Positions 8,405 to 17,087 of a stretch of DNA of 64,000 nt are shown here, piece after piece (the stretch's first letter is position 1; each line of letters opens with the position of its first letter). The notes under the pieces were generated by a model. The model did no database searches. It was not told the origin of the DNA and saw only the letters and a list, made by a program, of their open reading frames with translations. The translations under genes and the position numbers were made by a program. The stretch is from Geminicoccaceae bacterium (lineage in GTDB: Bacteria; Pseudomonadota; Alphaproteobacteria; Geminicoccales; Geminicoccaceae), in assembly GCA_028285265.1 (NCBI GenBank), contig JANQPX010000030.1:682001-746000 (forward strand), given 5' to 3'.

Positions 8405-10831
8405 ATGAAGGCTGTGATGATCGGCATGCGTGATGTCTGTCAACGGAGGTTTTTGCCTGCCAGCTCTCTGCAGATGAGCGTTGGCCTGTCCTTCCTGCTG
8501 CTTGCATCCTGTTCAGGCGGAGGTGGCGGTGGTGGGAATAGCGGCGGCACGGCGGTTCTAAAAACCAATCCAAATGCCAGCTTTCTTGATCAAGTTGCTG
8601 AGCCCTCGTCGCCCGCCTTAGCCGGCGATTGGTCAGCCAGTCAGGAATACATTAGCAGTACGGGCCTTGATCAACTCAATGCGGCAGAGGGTTATGCCAG
8701 GCGAAGCGGCGGTCTGCCGGGTGGGCAGGGATTGCGCATCGCTATCATCGACAGCGGCATCGACGTCACACATCCGGACCTTGGCAATCTGGCGTCAACC
8801 AGCTGGTCGGCGGGCGGCGAAGGCCTCGTCGGGAACAGCCACGCGACCTTCGTCGCAGGCATTGCTGGCGCCAGTCGAACGCAATCTTCCGACCCCAATG
8901 ACATGCATGGCATGGCCTACAAGGCGACGCTGGTCAACTTTCAGGCGGCGCGTCCCTCTGATACGGCCGCGAATGGGTTTGTCAGCTTTAGCACCGGCGA
9001 TCTCATCAATGCTATCAATGCTGCAGCTGGACTGTCTCCAGACGATCTCGTTGTCGAATCCGATATCATGAATTTGAGCCTCGGTGCGCTCAGCAACAGC
9101 GACAGTACCTTCGCTGGAATCCGCACCGCGATGCGCGCTGCTGCGTCCGAGGACAAGATCATGGTCCTTGCGGCTGGCAACGAAGGCTTGAGCGCTGATC
9201 CGAATGACCGCTTGCAACCGATCTATCCGGCGGCTTATGCCGATGATTCGGGAATTGCCGGACTTGCGATTGTTGTCGGCAATCTCACGTCCACCAACAC
9301 CGCTGCGGCAAGTAGCAATTTGTGTGGCGATACCATGAACTACTGCCTGTTTGCACCAGGTGTTTCGATTCGTTCAACGTTGGACGGCGGCAATTATGGC
9401 ATCGGCAGCGGAACATCGTTTGCTGCCCCTTATGTCGCCGGTGCTGCTGCCGTGGTCAAAGCGGCGTTCCCCGGTGTTTCCAGCGAAGATGTGGTCAATC
9501 GATTATTGCTCACTGCAGCTGATCTCGGTGATCCCGGCGTCGATAGCACATTTGGACGTGGTCGGCTCGATCTTGAAGCGGCGATGGCGCCGGTGGGCCC
9601 GACAGGGTTTCCCATCGGGTCCACTGTCGATTCGCCAAAGACAGGTCTTTCAGGCAGCGGTCTCCGCCTCGCCGCAGGCTTTGCGATGGACCAATCAGGA
9701 GCCAGACATCTTCGGCGTGCCATGGCCTTCGATGAAATGGGATTTCCTTTCCCGGTTCGCCTTGACGAGATGGTCTCTGTTGCGGAGCGAGATCATGGCT
9801 TGGAAGCGTTTATCGACGGCGAAGCGCGATCGTTGGCCATGGGCCAAGCTGACCATGCGCGGATCACGGCATTGGTCGCTGACGACGAAGCAACTGGGAG
9901 CATCGATGCGCCATCAGCGACAAGCTTCGAATGGTACGAGCACAATCGTAAGAGCCTGCCTCTCCGCTTTTCGGCCGACGTCGCTGACGAAACGCGGATT
10001 TTTGCATCCCTGAACAGTGACGGTGGGCCGCGACTTGGCCTGAGTGCGGATTTGACCGAACGCCGCGGCACGACCTTGCAGCGACACGCATTCTTGTCAC
10101 CCCACCACATCGTCGCCCAGGACGCCGCCACTGCCGGGGTGAGTTTCAGCCCGATGAAAGGCACGACGATGGCTGTTTCGACATCGTCGACGGTGCTGTC
10201 CATGGACAGTTCAAAAACATCTCTGCAACGGGCAGAAGTTTTACAAAGGCTGCCGAAGGCGATTGACGTTAGGTTGGAGGCTGGCTTGATCCAGGAAGAG
10301 GGGGGATTTGCGGGTGGAAGGTCAAGCGGCGCCTTTGGTGACCAACGATCCGCTCGATCGCAATTTTTAACGATCTCTTTCCTCGGGCCGATCCATGACG
10401 ATATCGATTGGTTCGCAAGCTATAGCCGGGGCTTTTCGTCCATCGGTGAGGGTGAGGTCGTGGATCTTATGGACTGGTCGAACACCCGCTCTGAGGCGTT
10501 CGGCGCAGGCGTGATCGTGCGCGACTTCATGCACGATGGTGACGGTGTAACGCTCATGGTTGGGCAGCCACTTCGACAGAACCATGCCAAAGCGACGATC
10601 GATTTGCCAGTCGCGAGACGACCAGACGGCCGCCTGGTCACAGCAGAAGAGACGATCGACTTTGCACCCGATGCCAGGGAAATCGCGACGGAGATTGGCT
10701 ATAGCCTGCCGTTAGATCGCTATGGCGACATGGACTTAGAAGCCGTCGGATTTCTCAGGCTTAATCCTGATCATGACGACGATCGTAAGCCGGAGGCAGG
10801 TGTAGGGCTTGCCTATCGCTGGCGGTTTTGA
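8405..10831 (+). CDS. S8 (subtilase) serine peptidase lipoprotein, paralogue of 5350-7686
   Basis: An 808-residue subtilase with the same plan as its neighbour. The lipobox is LLASC near residue 36, followed by SGGGGGGG. The triad is Asp116 (IIDSGID), His146 (GNSHATFVAG, where the usual GHGT is replaced by SHAT) and Ser338 (GTSFAAP). Blocks such as QLNAAEGYAR, FPGVS.EDVVNRLL and GRLDLEAAMAPVG match the first copy, as do the C-terminal block QEEGGFAGGRSSGAFG and the end GLAYRWRF. Several in-frame ATGs (8405, 8420, 8429) lack a clear ribosome site, so the exact start is uncertain. The terminator at 8256 implies independent transcription. Confidence 0.88.
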   Translation: MKAVMIGMRDVCQRRFLPASSLQMSVGLSFLLLASCSGGGGGGGNSGGTAVLKTNPNASFLDQVAEPSSPALAGDWSASQEYISSTGLDQLNAAEGYARRSGGLPGGQGLRIAIIDSGIDVTHPDLGNLASTSWSAGGEGLVGNSHATFVAGIAGASRTQSSDPNDMHGMAYKATLVNFQAARPSDTAANGFVSFSTGDLINAINAAAGLSPDDLVVESDIMNLSLGALSNSDSTFAGIRTAMRAAASEDKIMVLAAGNEGLSADPNDRLQPIYPAAYADDSGIAGLAIVVGNLTSTNTAAASSNLCGDTMNYCLFAPGVSIRSTLDGGNYGIGSGTSFAAPYVAGAAAVVKAAFPGVSSEDVVNRLLLTAADLGDPGVDSTFGRGRLDLEAAMAPVGPTGFPIGSTVDSPKTGLSGSGLRLAAGFAMDQSGARHLRRAMAFDEMGFPFPVRLDEMVSVAERDHGLEAFIDGEARSLAMGQADHARITALVADDEATGSIDAPSATSFEWYEHNRKSLPLRFSADVADETRIFASLNSDGGPRLGLSADLTERRGTTLQRHAFLSPHHIVAQDAATAGVSFSPMKGTTMAVSTSSTVLSMDSSKTSLQRAEVLQRLPKAIDVRLEAGLIQEEGGFAGGRSSGAFGDQRSARSQFLTISFLGPIHDDIDWFASYSRGFSSIGEGEVVDLMDWSNTRSEAFGAGVIVRDFMHDGDGVTLMVGQPLRQNHAKATIDLPVARRPDGRLVTAEETIDFAPDAREIATEIGYSLPLDRYGDMDLEAVGFLRLNPDHDDDRKPEAGVGLAYRWRF

Positions 10832-10849
10832 CGAACGACGGCGACGACG

Positions 10850-11629
10850 TCAGCACCCTTCGATCAGCGCCTCGAGTGCTTGTTTGACGTCCTGATGCTG
10901 TTGTTTCAATTCGGGCAGTCTGGTGCCGAGATCCATGGGCGGGATCGCGCCATTGGCCAGCTTTTCGATTTCACTGCATTGTCTCGCGAGATCCATTGCC
11001 CCAAGGTTGGCACTGCTTGACTTTAAGCTGTGCGCGATTCTCGCAACCTCCGTCGCGTCGCTCTGGTCGACTGCATTGGCGAGACGCTCCATCAACTCAT
11101 CGCTGTAATCAAGAAACTTCGCGATGGCACGCTCAACAAGCTTGCGTTCGCCCAGCGGATCGAGGGCTCTCAGCGCGTCAATAGGGGCATGATCGAGGAC
11201 GTTTGTCAGTCGAGCCGGGGCAGTGGTGCACGACGAGGTTGGCTCGGCGGGTGACGGTGCATGCGATGGAGGACGCCAGCGATGAAGCAGCGAGGTCAGT
11301 TCATCGAGTGTAAAGGGTTTGCCGAGGAGATCATCCATCCCCGCGGCGAGACACGCCTCCCGCGTCGCCTCGACATCGTTTGCGGTCAGGGCAATGATGG
11401 GAACTCTCTGTCCAGAGGTGGCCGAACGGCGAATGGCGCGCGTGGCGTCAAGCCCATCCATGACGGGCATTTGGCAATCCATCAGAATCAGGTCAAATCG
11501 GGCTTGGCCAGCGGCATCGAGTGCTTTCTGGCCATTCTCAGCGACCGTGACCTGGCAATCCAGCACTTCGAGAAGCCCTATCGCGACCTCTTGATTGACC
11601 GGATTGTCCTCTGCGAGCAGAACGTTCAA
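10850..11629 (-). CDS. Receiver-HPt two-component protein, possibly a truncated hybrid kinase
   Basis: 259 residues with an N-terminal receiver (acidic pair Glu7/Asp8, phosphoacceptor Asp51 in LMDCQMPVMDG, KPFTLDEL near the end) and a C-terminal HPt domain with His in RIAHSLKSSSANLG near residue 200. It would relay phosphate within a phosphorelay. The only usable start is TTG 11629, and the frame begins PLNVLLAEDNPVNQE, which is the linker and start of the terminal receiver of hybrid kinases. The frame stays open 18 codons further upstream without ATG, GTG or TTG before a TGA, so the kinase part seems lost. It may be a functional stand-alone relay or a decaying gene. Confidence 0.7.
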   Translation of the reverse strand: MNVLLAEDNPVNQEVAIGLLEVLDCQVTVAENGQKALDAAGQARFDLILMDCQMPVMDGLDATRAIRRSATSGQRVPIIALTANDVEATREACLAAGMDDLLGKPFTLDELTSLLHRWRPPSHAPSPAEPTSSCTTAPARLTNVLDHAPIDALRALDPLGERKLVERAIAKFLDYSDELMERLANAVDQSDATEVARIAHSLKSSSANLGAMDLARQCSEIEKLANGAIPPMDLGTRLPELKQQHQDVKQALEALIEGC

Positions 11630-11820
11630 GGGGTAACACCAATCGACGGGCCCACGCAGAACTCCTTCATTGCCAATGCTTCAGGAGCACCCTGCCAAAT
11701 GTTGATAAAAAGAGTGTTAGCGCCTCTCCTGCCTTTACCCTGCGCCAATGGCTGATGCTCCGTTGACAGCGGAAGGACATCCGCGTTCCTTGCGAAACCT
11801 AACCATAGGGAGGATATGAC

Positions 11821-12813
11821 GTGCAAACGCGAAAGTTCGGTGTCGATGGTCCTGAAGTCGGTGCTATCGGGCTTGGGTGTTGGAGTTTTGCCGGCGCCTA
11901 TGGTCCCACTGACATGGCCGAAAGCCATCGAACGCTTGCCCGGGCTCTGGACCTCGGTATCAATCACCTTGATACCGCGAATGTTTATGGCAACGGTGTT
12001 GCGGAGGAGGTCATTGGCGCGTTCGTCAAAGATCATCCGGGCCGCTTCAAGATTGCGACCAAGGGTGGCATTTACCGTCGGCCCGACACCAATGAGCGCA
12101 CGTTCAATAACACGGCTGACCATCTTCGTTTGGCTCTCGAAGCTTCGCTCAAGCGGCTCGGCGTTGATTTTGTCGACCTCTACTATGTGCACCGACGTGA
12201 GTCGCAGCGGCCGATTGAGGAGGTCATGGAAACGCTGGTGCGCTTCAAAGAGGAGGGTAAGATCGGCGGCATCGGCTTCTCTGAAATCTCACCGACCTCC
12301 CTTCGTCGCGCCCATAACATCCATCCAGTGATGGCGGTGCAGAGTGAGTATTCGCTTTGGACCCGCTTGCCCGAACTCGGTATGGTCCAAACGACAAAAG
12401 CCCTTGGGACAGCCTTTGTACCCTTCTCCCCGTTAGGTCGCGGTATCTTCGCTACTAAGGCACCCGACCCTCAAACATTTGGCCCTCAGGACTTTCGCAA
12501 GAACAATCCACGGTTCCTGGAGCCAAATTTCAGCGCAAATCTCAAAGCTATCCAGCCGTTTAAGGTGCTTGCCGCGGATCTAGGGACGACACCCGCGGCC
12601 TTGGCACTGGCTTGGATTTTGGCGCGCGCCGACCATCTCATTCCCATTCCGGGAACCCGATCTGTCGAACATCTCGACGAGTTGGCAGCCGCAGCCGAGC
12701 TCAAGCTCGACGTCGATTTGCGGCGTAGCATTGACGCTCTACTACCGCCCGGCTTCGCTCACGGACACCGGTATTCCGACGCGCAGCAAGTAGGCGCGGA
12801 GTTATACTGCTAA
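11821..12813 (+). CDS. Aldo/keto reductase
   Basis: A 330-residue NADPH-dependent oxidoreductase of the AKR superfamily with the usual TIM-barrel length. The catalytic tetrad is visible as Asp51 and Tyr56 (HLDTANVYG), Lys81 (IATKGG) and His124 (YYVHRR). The cofactor region SPLGRGIF and the PIPGTRSVEHLDEL segment near residue 275 are family-typical. Translation starts at GTG 11821, supported by GGGAGG about 8 bp upstream; an ATG at 11816 is out of frame. The pattern resembles the YajO/pyridoxal-reductase-like branch (AKR12/13). The substrate is unknown and the gene appears monocistronic. Confidence 0.92.
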   Translation: MQTRKFGVDGPEVGAIGLGCWSFAGAYGPTDMAESHRTLARALDLGINHLDTANVYGNGVAEEVIGAFVKDHPGRFKIATKGGIYRRPDTNERTFNNTADHLRLALEASLKRLGVDFVDLYYVHRRESQRPIEEVMETLVRFKEEGKIGGIGFSEISPTSLRRAHNIHPVMAVQSEYSLWTRLPELGMVQTTKALGTAFVPFSPLGRGIFATKAPDPQTFGPQDFRKNNPRFLEPNFSANLKAIQPFKVLAADLGTTPAALALAWILARADHLIPIPGTRSVEHLDELAAAAELKLDVDLRRSIDALLPPGFAHGHRYSDAQQVGAELYC

Positions 12814-12876
12814 CGTCTTACGCCTCGGCCCAATCGTGTGCCGCACCTTGAGCTGATCCAGCGGCGCGGTTGGTCC

Positions 12877-13857
12877 TTATTGTGTACGCTCTCGCTGCTC
12901 GTTCAGGATGGTTGTGTATTGCTGGTGCGAACGTCGGATCAGCGTTTCGCTTTCCCTTGGACCAAACCACCGTGCACCAACCCCTCTTTTTTTGCTATCG
13001 GATCTGAAGTCGGGATCATCTTGAGTCATCTGCCGAAAGGCTTCGACGAGTTCCGCGTAGGCGTCAGGATTGGTTTCGGCGAAAGCCTTGTGAACGGCAA
13101 AAAAACGATACACTGCACCGAGGACCGCTTGATCTCGTTTTGTGCCCAGCGCCTCACGAATCGTCGGCACTTCTGGCCATGCACGCTGCCGTCTTGGTGC
13201 GAAGACGGCAAGCGGTGTGACCTTATCGCCAAGCTTGCGAATCGCGTTCAGGCTGCCAGCAGTAAAGTCCGCATCACCTTTCGCAACAGCCTTTCGGGCT
13301 TTCCCGCCGCTTGGGAAGCTAGCTCGGCGAATTTTGACATCTAGATTTCTCAAGAAAGCGCTGGTCAGCAGTGTGCCGCCGCCTGCTGCGCCCCCGATGC
13401 CAAAACGATAGTGGTCAGGATTCTCTCGTAACGCCTCGATCATCTCTTCGAGATTATTCCAGCCGAGATCGGAGCGGGCGGCCAGGATCGGTGCTTCGAT
13501 TTCTTGAACGTTGATGATGGCCAGGTCGTCGAGGGACATGCCTGGCGGATAGGCGGCCGCGGAAGGCTCAAACCAAGCTAGGACCGTCTTGCCATCGGCA
13601 GGGCGCTCGAGAAAAGCTCGATAGCCATCTTCGCTCTTCTTTGGCGAGTAGTTCTCAATTTCAACCTCGACTCCGAGGCTGTTTGGCAAGAATCGTTCGG
13701 CCGTTCTTGCAAATCGATCAAGTGCGCCGCCCGATCCAAGGGGAACGATAATGCTGAGCTTGTCATCGGCTTCGGCTCTTGAGGTATGGCTGCCAACGAC
13801 CACCGCCATGGCCATGGCCACTGAAAGCCAGAACTTGCCGTGCTGTTTACGTGCCAT
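12877..13857 (-). CDS. TctC/Bug-family periplasmic substrate-binding protein (orphan)
   Basis: 326 residues with a Sec signal peptide (hydrophobic core LSVAMAMAVVVGSHTSRAEA). The mature start KLSIIVPLGSGGALDRFAR corresponds to the IVPFPPGGxxD element of tripartite tricarboxylate transporter binding proteins, and FGIGGAAGGG and PEVPTIREALG are further family blocks. Proteins of this family bind carboxylates in the periplasm and deliver them to TctAB permeases. No tctA or tctB is nearby, which is normal for the many orphan Bug proteins; it may act as a sensor or borrow a permease. Ligand unknown. Confidence 0.82.
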   Translation of the reverse strand: MARKQHGKFWLSVAMAMAVVVGSHTSRAEADDKLSIIVPLGSGGALDRFARTAERFLPNSLGVEVEIENYSPKKSEDGYRAFLERPADGKTVLAWFEPSAAAYPPGMSLDDLAIINVQEIEAPILAARSDLGWNNLEEMIEALRENPDHYRFGIGGAAGGGTLLTSAFLRNLDVKIRRASFPSGGKARKAVAKGDADFTAGSLNAIRKLGDKVTPLAVFAPRRQRAWPEVPTIREALGTKRDQAVLGAVYRFFAVHKAFAETNPDAYAELVEAFRQMTQDDPDFRSDSKKRGVGARWFGPRESETLIRRSHQQYTTILNEQRERTQ

Positions 13858-14004
13858 TGCGATATCCCCGAAAAATTGGTGTCACCGTTCCTTCTTATGA
13901 GCTCGCGGTAAAATTCCTCTTAACGCTCAGGTTCGTGGTTTGGTGTTAACCTTTCCAAAGACTTTTCATGTTACGCCATAAACGTTGCACAGCTCTCAAC
14001 GCTC

Positions 14005-15798
14005 ATGGGAATTAGGCAAAAGGCATTGAAAACGTTTTCCTCCCATACCGGCAATCGCGGGGTTCTCGAGACGGTCCTCTGGAAAGTCATGCCACTTTCC
14101 TGCCTGTCATTGCTCGGCATCTGGATCCTTGTTGCTGTCGGTGGCGAATGGCTGCTCCAAAAGCGCTCTGTTGAGCATTTGGAACATGCGGCAGAACAGC
14201 AGACTTGGGTCGTTGTCGAGCGGGTTGAAGGCTTGGTCGAGAGGCTTCGCAATGTCGCCAACAATGCGTTGACGATTAATGCCTTTTTGGATCCGGAGTC
14301 CGTTGAGCATTTTCTCGAGCCGTTTTTCAGCTCGCTGCGATTCGGCGACTTCGACTCGCCAGTGGTGGTCATGGCGGACTTTAGCGGTCACATCGTGGCA
14401 TCGAACGACGCGGCCAAGGTGGCGGGCAGCGCTCCCTTTGAGCCATCCCAGCTCGACAGGGTCATCGACGGCCAAGAATTGCTCACGATTGATGATGGTT
14501 CGCTCGTTGCTGCCGTGCCGATCCGCGTCGGCTCGCTGCCCGAAGGAGGCATTTTCATCAAGCTATCGAGGGATGACACGCGGAAGTTTTTGTCGTCCAA
14601 AGATGCCGGGACGCTGGTTTGGTTGAAGGATGGAAGCGGGACCACACTTCACGGGCAAGGCCAAGGTGGTGTCCAGGAAAAGGAGGCCACCGGCATGGTG
14701 GTTTCCAAGAATGTTACGATTCCAAGCTTTCCGTCATTAGCGTTGGTGACGGCCGTCCCTGACGACGACAGGGATGGTCTTGTTCGCATCCTCCATGGCT
14801 TTTTGCTCTTTGCGTTTCTTGCTGATCTCGCGGCGCTTTTGATTGCTATCTACATGGCCGCAAGCATGGTGGCTCGGCCCCTCAACAAATTGATCAATAA
14901 GATCCAGTCTCTCCAAGGTTTGTCGGGTCCGGATGCGCGTCTTGCGACGGAAGGGCCCGCTGAGATCGCCAACCTCGCGCACGCCTTTAATGACGCAACG
15001 GAACGCCAAACTGAATTGACGGAACGGTTAGAAGAGGCTTTGGCCAGCGAACAAGAGCTGAACAATCTTCAACGGCAATTCGTTTCGCTGGTATCACACG
15101 AATTTAGGACACCGCTTGCCGTGATTGATGGCAATGCCCAACGGGTGCTCAGAAAAGTGGAGAGCATGCCGCGCGAACGGATCACCAGCGCGCTGGAAAA
15201 GACCCGTATGGCAGTTGCTAAGCTCATCGGACTGATGGAAACTGTCTTAAGCTCCTCAAAAATCGATGCCGGGACGATCGAGTTCAATCCAGGACCATGT
15301 GCCTTGATCGATATCCTCGGCGAGGCTATCGAGAATCAGCAGGAGATTAGCAAAGGGCATCGCATCATTGCCGACATTGAACAGCTGAAGCCCACCGTCG
15401 TTGCCGACAAGAAGCTTGTCCACCATATCTTTACCAACCTCCTGTCGAATGCGGTGAAGTACTCGCCGAACGCCGATGCCGTGTGGGTCCATGGTCGTCT
15501 CGACAACGGATTCGTGGTCATAACCTTCCGAGATGAAGGTGTCGGCATTCCAGCAGAGCAAGTCGACAAGCTCTTCAGTCAGTTCTTCCGTGCCTCGACA
15601 TCGAAGGGCATCGCTGGTACCGGGATCGGTCTGAACCTCGTGAAGAAGCTGGTTGAGTTACATGACGGCAAAGTTTCCGTAACGAGTGTTGAGGGCGAGG
15701 GCTCAACATTCGAAATTGCGCTGCCCATCGATGGGCCGACAAACAAAGCCCTCGAGCCAGCCCCGGCAAACGACGACCAGGAAGCCGCCGTCGCCTGA
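14005..15798 (+). CDS. Membrane sensor histidine kinase
   Basis: 597 residues. A membrane helix at about 30-52 and another at about 255-285 bracket a periplasmic sensor of roughly 200 residues that may be a Cache-like fold. A HAMP-like linker follows, then a coiled stretch of Glu/Gln-rich helix. The phosphorylated His365 sits in LVSHEFRTPL. The ATPase domain shows the N box (NLLSNAVKYSP), G1 (FRDEGVGIP), F box (SQFFRAS) and G2 (GTGIGLNLVKKL). All catalytic motifs are intact. No response regulator is adjacent, so its partner is elsewhere. The signal is unknown. Confidence 0.92.
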   Translation: MGIRQKALKTFSSHTGNRGVLETVLWKVMPLSCLSLLGIWILVAVGGEWLLQKRSVEHLEHAAEQQTWVVVERVEGLVERLRNVANNALTINAFLDPESVEHFLEPFFSSLRFGDFDSPVVVMADFSGHIVASNDAAKVAGSAPFEPSQLDRVIDGQELLTIDDGSLVAAVPIRVGSLPEGGIFIKLSRDDTRKFLSSKDAGTLVWLKDGSGTTLHGQGQGGVQEKEATGMVVSKNVTIPSFPSLALVTAVPDDDRDGLVRILHGFLLFAFLADLAALLIAIYMAASMVARPLNKLINKIQSLQGLSGPDARLATEGPAEIANLAHAFNDATERQTELTERLEEALASEQELNNLQRQFVSLVSHEFRTPLAVIDGNAQRVLRKVESMPRERITSALEKTRMAVAKLIGLMETVLSSSKIDAGTIEFNPGPCALIDILGEAIENQQEISKGHRIIADIEQLKPTVVADKKLVHHIFTNLLSNAVKYSPNADAVWVHGRLDNGFVVITFRDEGVGIPAEQVDKLFSQFFRASTSKGIAGTGIGLNLVKKLVELHDGKVSVTSVEGEGSTFEIALPIDGPTNKALEPAPANDDQEAAVA

Positions 15799-15901
15799 GC
15801 CAGGATGAACGTGCCGGAACGATTGACTACCGCCCAACTCGATCAGTTTTTTCCAGCAGCTTGGTTCAGTCTCAACCTTCACCACCTTGGCCGATGTCGC
15901 T

Positions 15902-16909
15902 TTACGAGCCAGGTATGCCGGCAGGGACAGTATCGTCATCTCGGCCGATTTGCGCTTCGAATTGGCGAAGGCGTTTATAAACCGAGATGAGCTTTACGAT
16001 CGTGGTCCAGCTATTGACGAGGTACTGGAAAGCGTTTTCGACACGGCCGAAAGCGCGAACGATCTGCTGCATCACCCCGAGGGTAATGACACCGCTCACG
16101 ATTGTTGGCCCGAGCGCGATATAAGGCACGAGAGTACTCGCTTGTAGGTAACTATAGCGACCGACGTCAAAATACATGTAATGGAAGAACAAGCGGAAGT
16201 AGTTCTTCCGAACATTGCCGAAGAGTTCGCGAACCGAAGGCGGATCTGCTCGGTCGGCATTATCCTCACCGTAGACCAGTTCCTTTCGGTAGGCGGCTTC
16301 GACCATCTGATTATTGAATTCTAGGCCTGGCAGTCGATAGCCGATAAGGGCGAGTCCGACTGTGCCGATTAATGCCGAGAAGATGGCCACATAGATTAAC
16401 GACGCATCCACCTGACCTATCCAGGGCAATTCTGTCACGTTGGCCGAGAGTTCCATAAGGATCGGGAAGAAAGCGAATAAAGTCAGGAGATTGCGGAGAA
16501 GAAAGGATCCTAAGCTTTCGACGATTTCGGCGAACAGGCGCGTGTCCTCCTGAACGCGTTGGGAAGCTCCTTCGATCTGTCGGAGCTTGGCCCAATTCGA
16601 CATATAGTAGTTGTTCATTGCCGTCCGCCAGCGAAACACAAAGTGCTTGGTAAAAAAGTCCAAAAAAACCGATAGGATGATATAGATGCCAGCGATCTTG
16701 CCAAAGGTGAGGAGGAGCGCGAAATACTCGCCAAGTGTAATCGAATTTGGTTCAGACAGAGCCTGCTGGATTGTATTGTAAAAATCGCCAAACCATTCAT
16801 TAATTTCAACATCCAGCTGCACGAGATACCAGGTTCCAGCCAGGATCAGGATGCTGCCGCCGATCGACCAAAGCCACCAACGCTTGTCGAGAAAATAGGA
16901 TCGGAACAA
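15902..16909 (-). CDS. sbmA/bacA: BacA/SbmA-family peptide antibiotic and peptide importer
   Basis: 335 residues of an inner-membrane proton-driven transporter that imports peptides such as microcins, bleomycin and host defensin-like peptides. The signature start FLDKRWWLWSIGG, the FGDFYNTIQQAL segment, the WRTAMNNYYMSNW block and the later RVENAFQYLVNSWTTIVKLISVYKRL are all BacA/SbmA hallmarks. There is no ATPase domain, which separates it from the longer ABCD-type relatives. Translation probably starts at TTG 16909, with AGGAG about 8 bp upstream. In rhizobia BacA is needed for symbiosis; here a role in peptide or cobalamin uptake is the safest inference. It is a single gene. Confidence 0.9.
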   Translation of the reverse strand: MFRSYFLDKRWWLWSIGGSILILAGTWYLVQLDVEINEWFGDFYNTIQQALSEPNSITLGEYFALLLTFGKIAGIYIILSVFLDFFTKHFVFRWRTAMNNYYMSNWAKLRQIEGASQRVQEDTRLFAEIVESLGSFLLRNLLTLFAFFPILMELSANVTELPWIGQVDASLIYVAIFSALIGTVGLALIGYRLPGLEFNNQMVEAAYRKELVYGEDNADRADPPSVRELFGNVRKNYFRLFFHYMYFDVGRYSYLQASTLVPYIALGPTIVSGVITLGVMQQIVRAFGRVENAFQYLVNSWTTIVKLISVYKRLRQFEAQIGRDDDTVPAGIPGS

Positions 16910-17087
16910 AGGGGCACTCCTCTATTGCAGGCGGTGGCCAAATCCGTCCGCCGCCACTCCTTTTAGTCGGCTTTTGTTGAACGCAACAAGAGAAAGCCGG
17001 TTCCTAATCGGACCAGCTCATGTGGTTTTGTCCTGCATCGCAACGGTGAACGCCGTTTTGGCAAGTCGACGCGATGGTCGGAACCCG

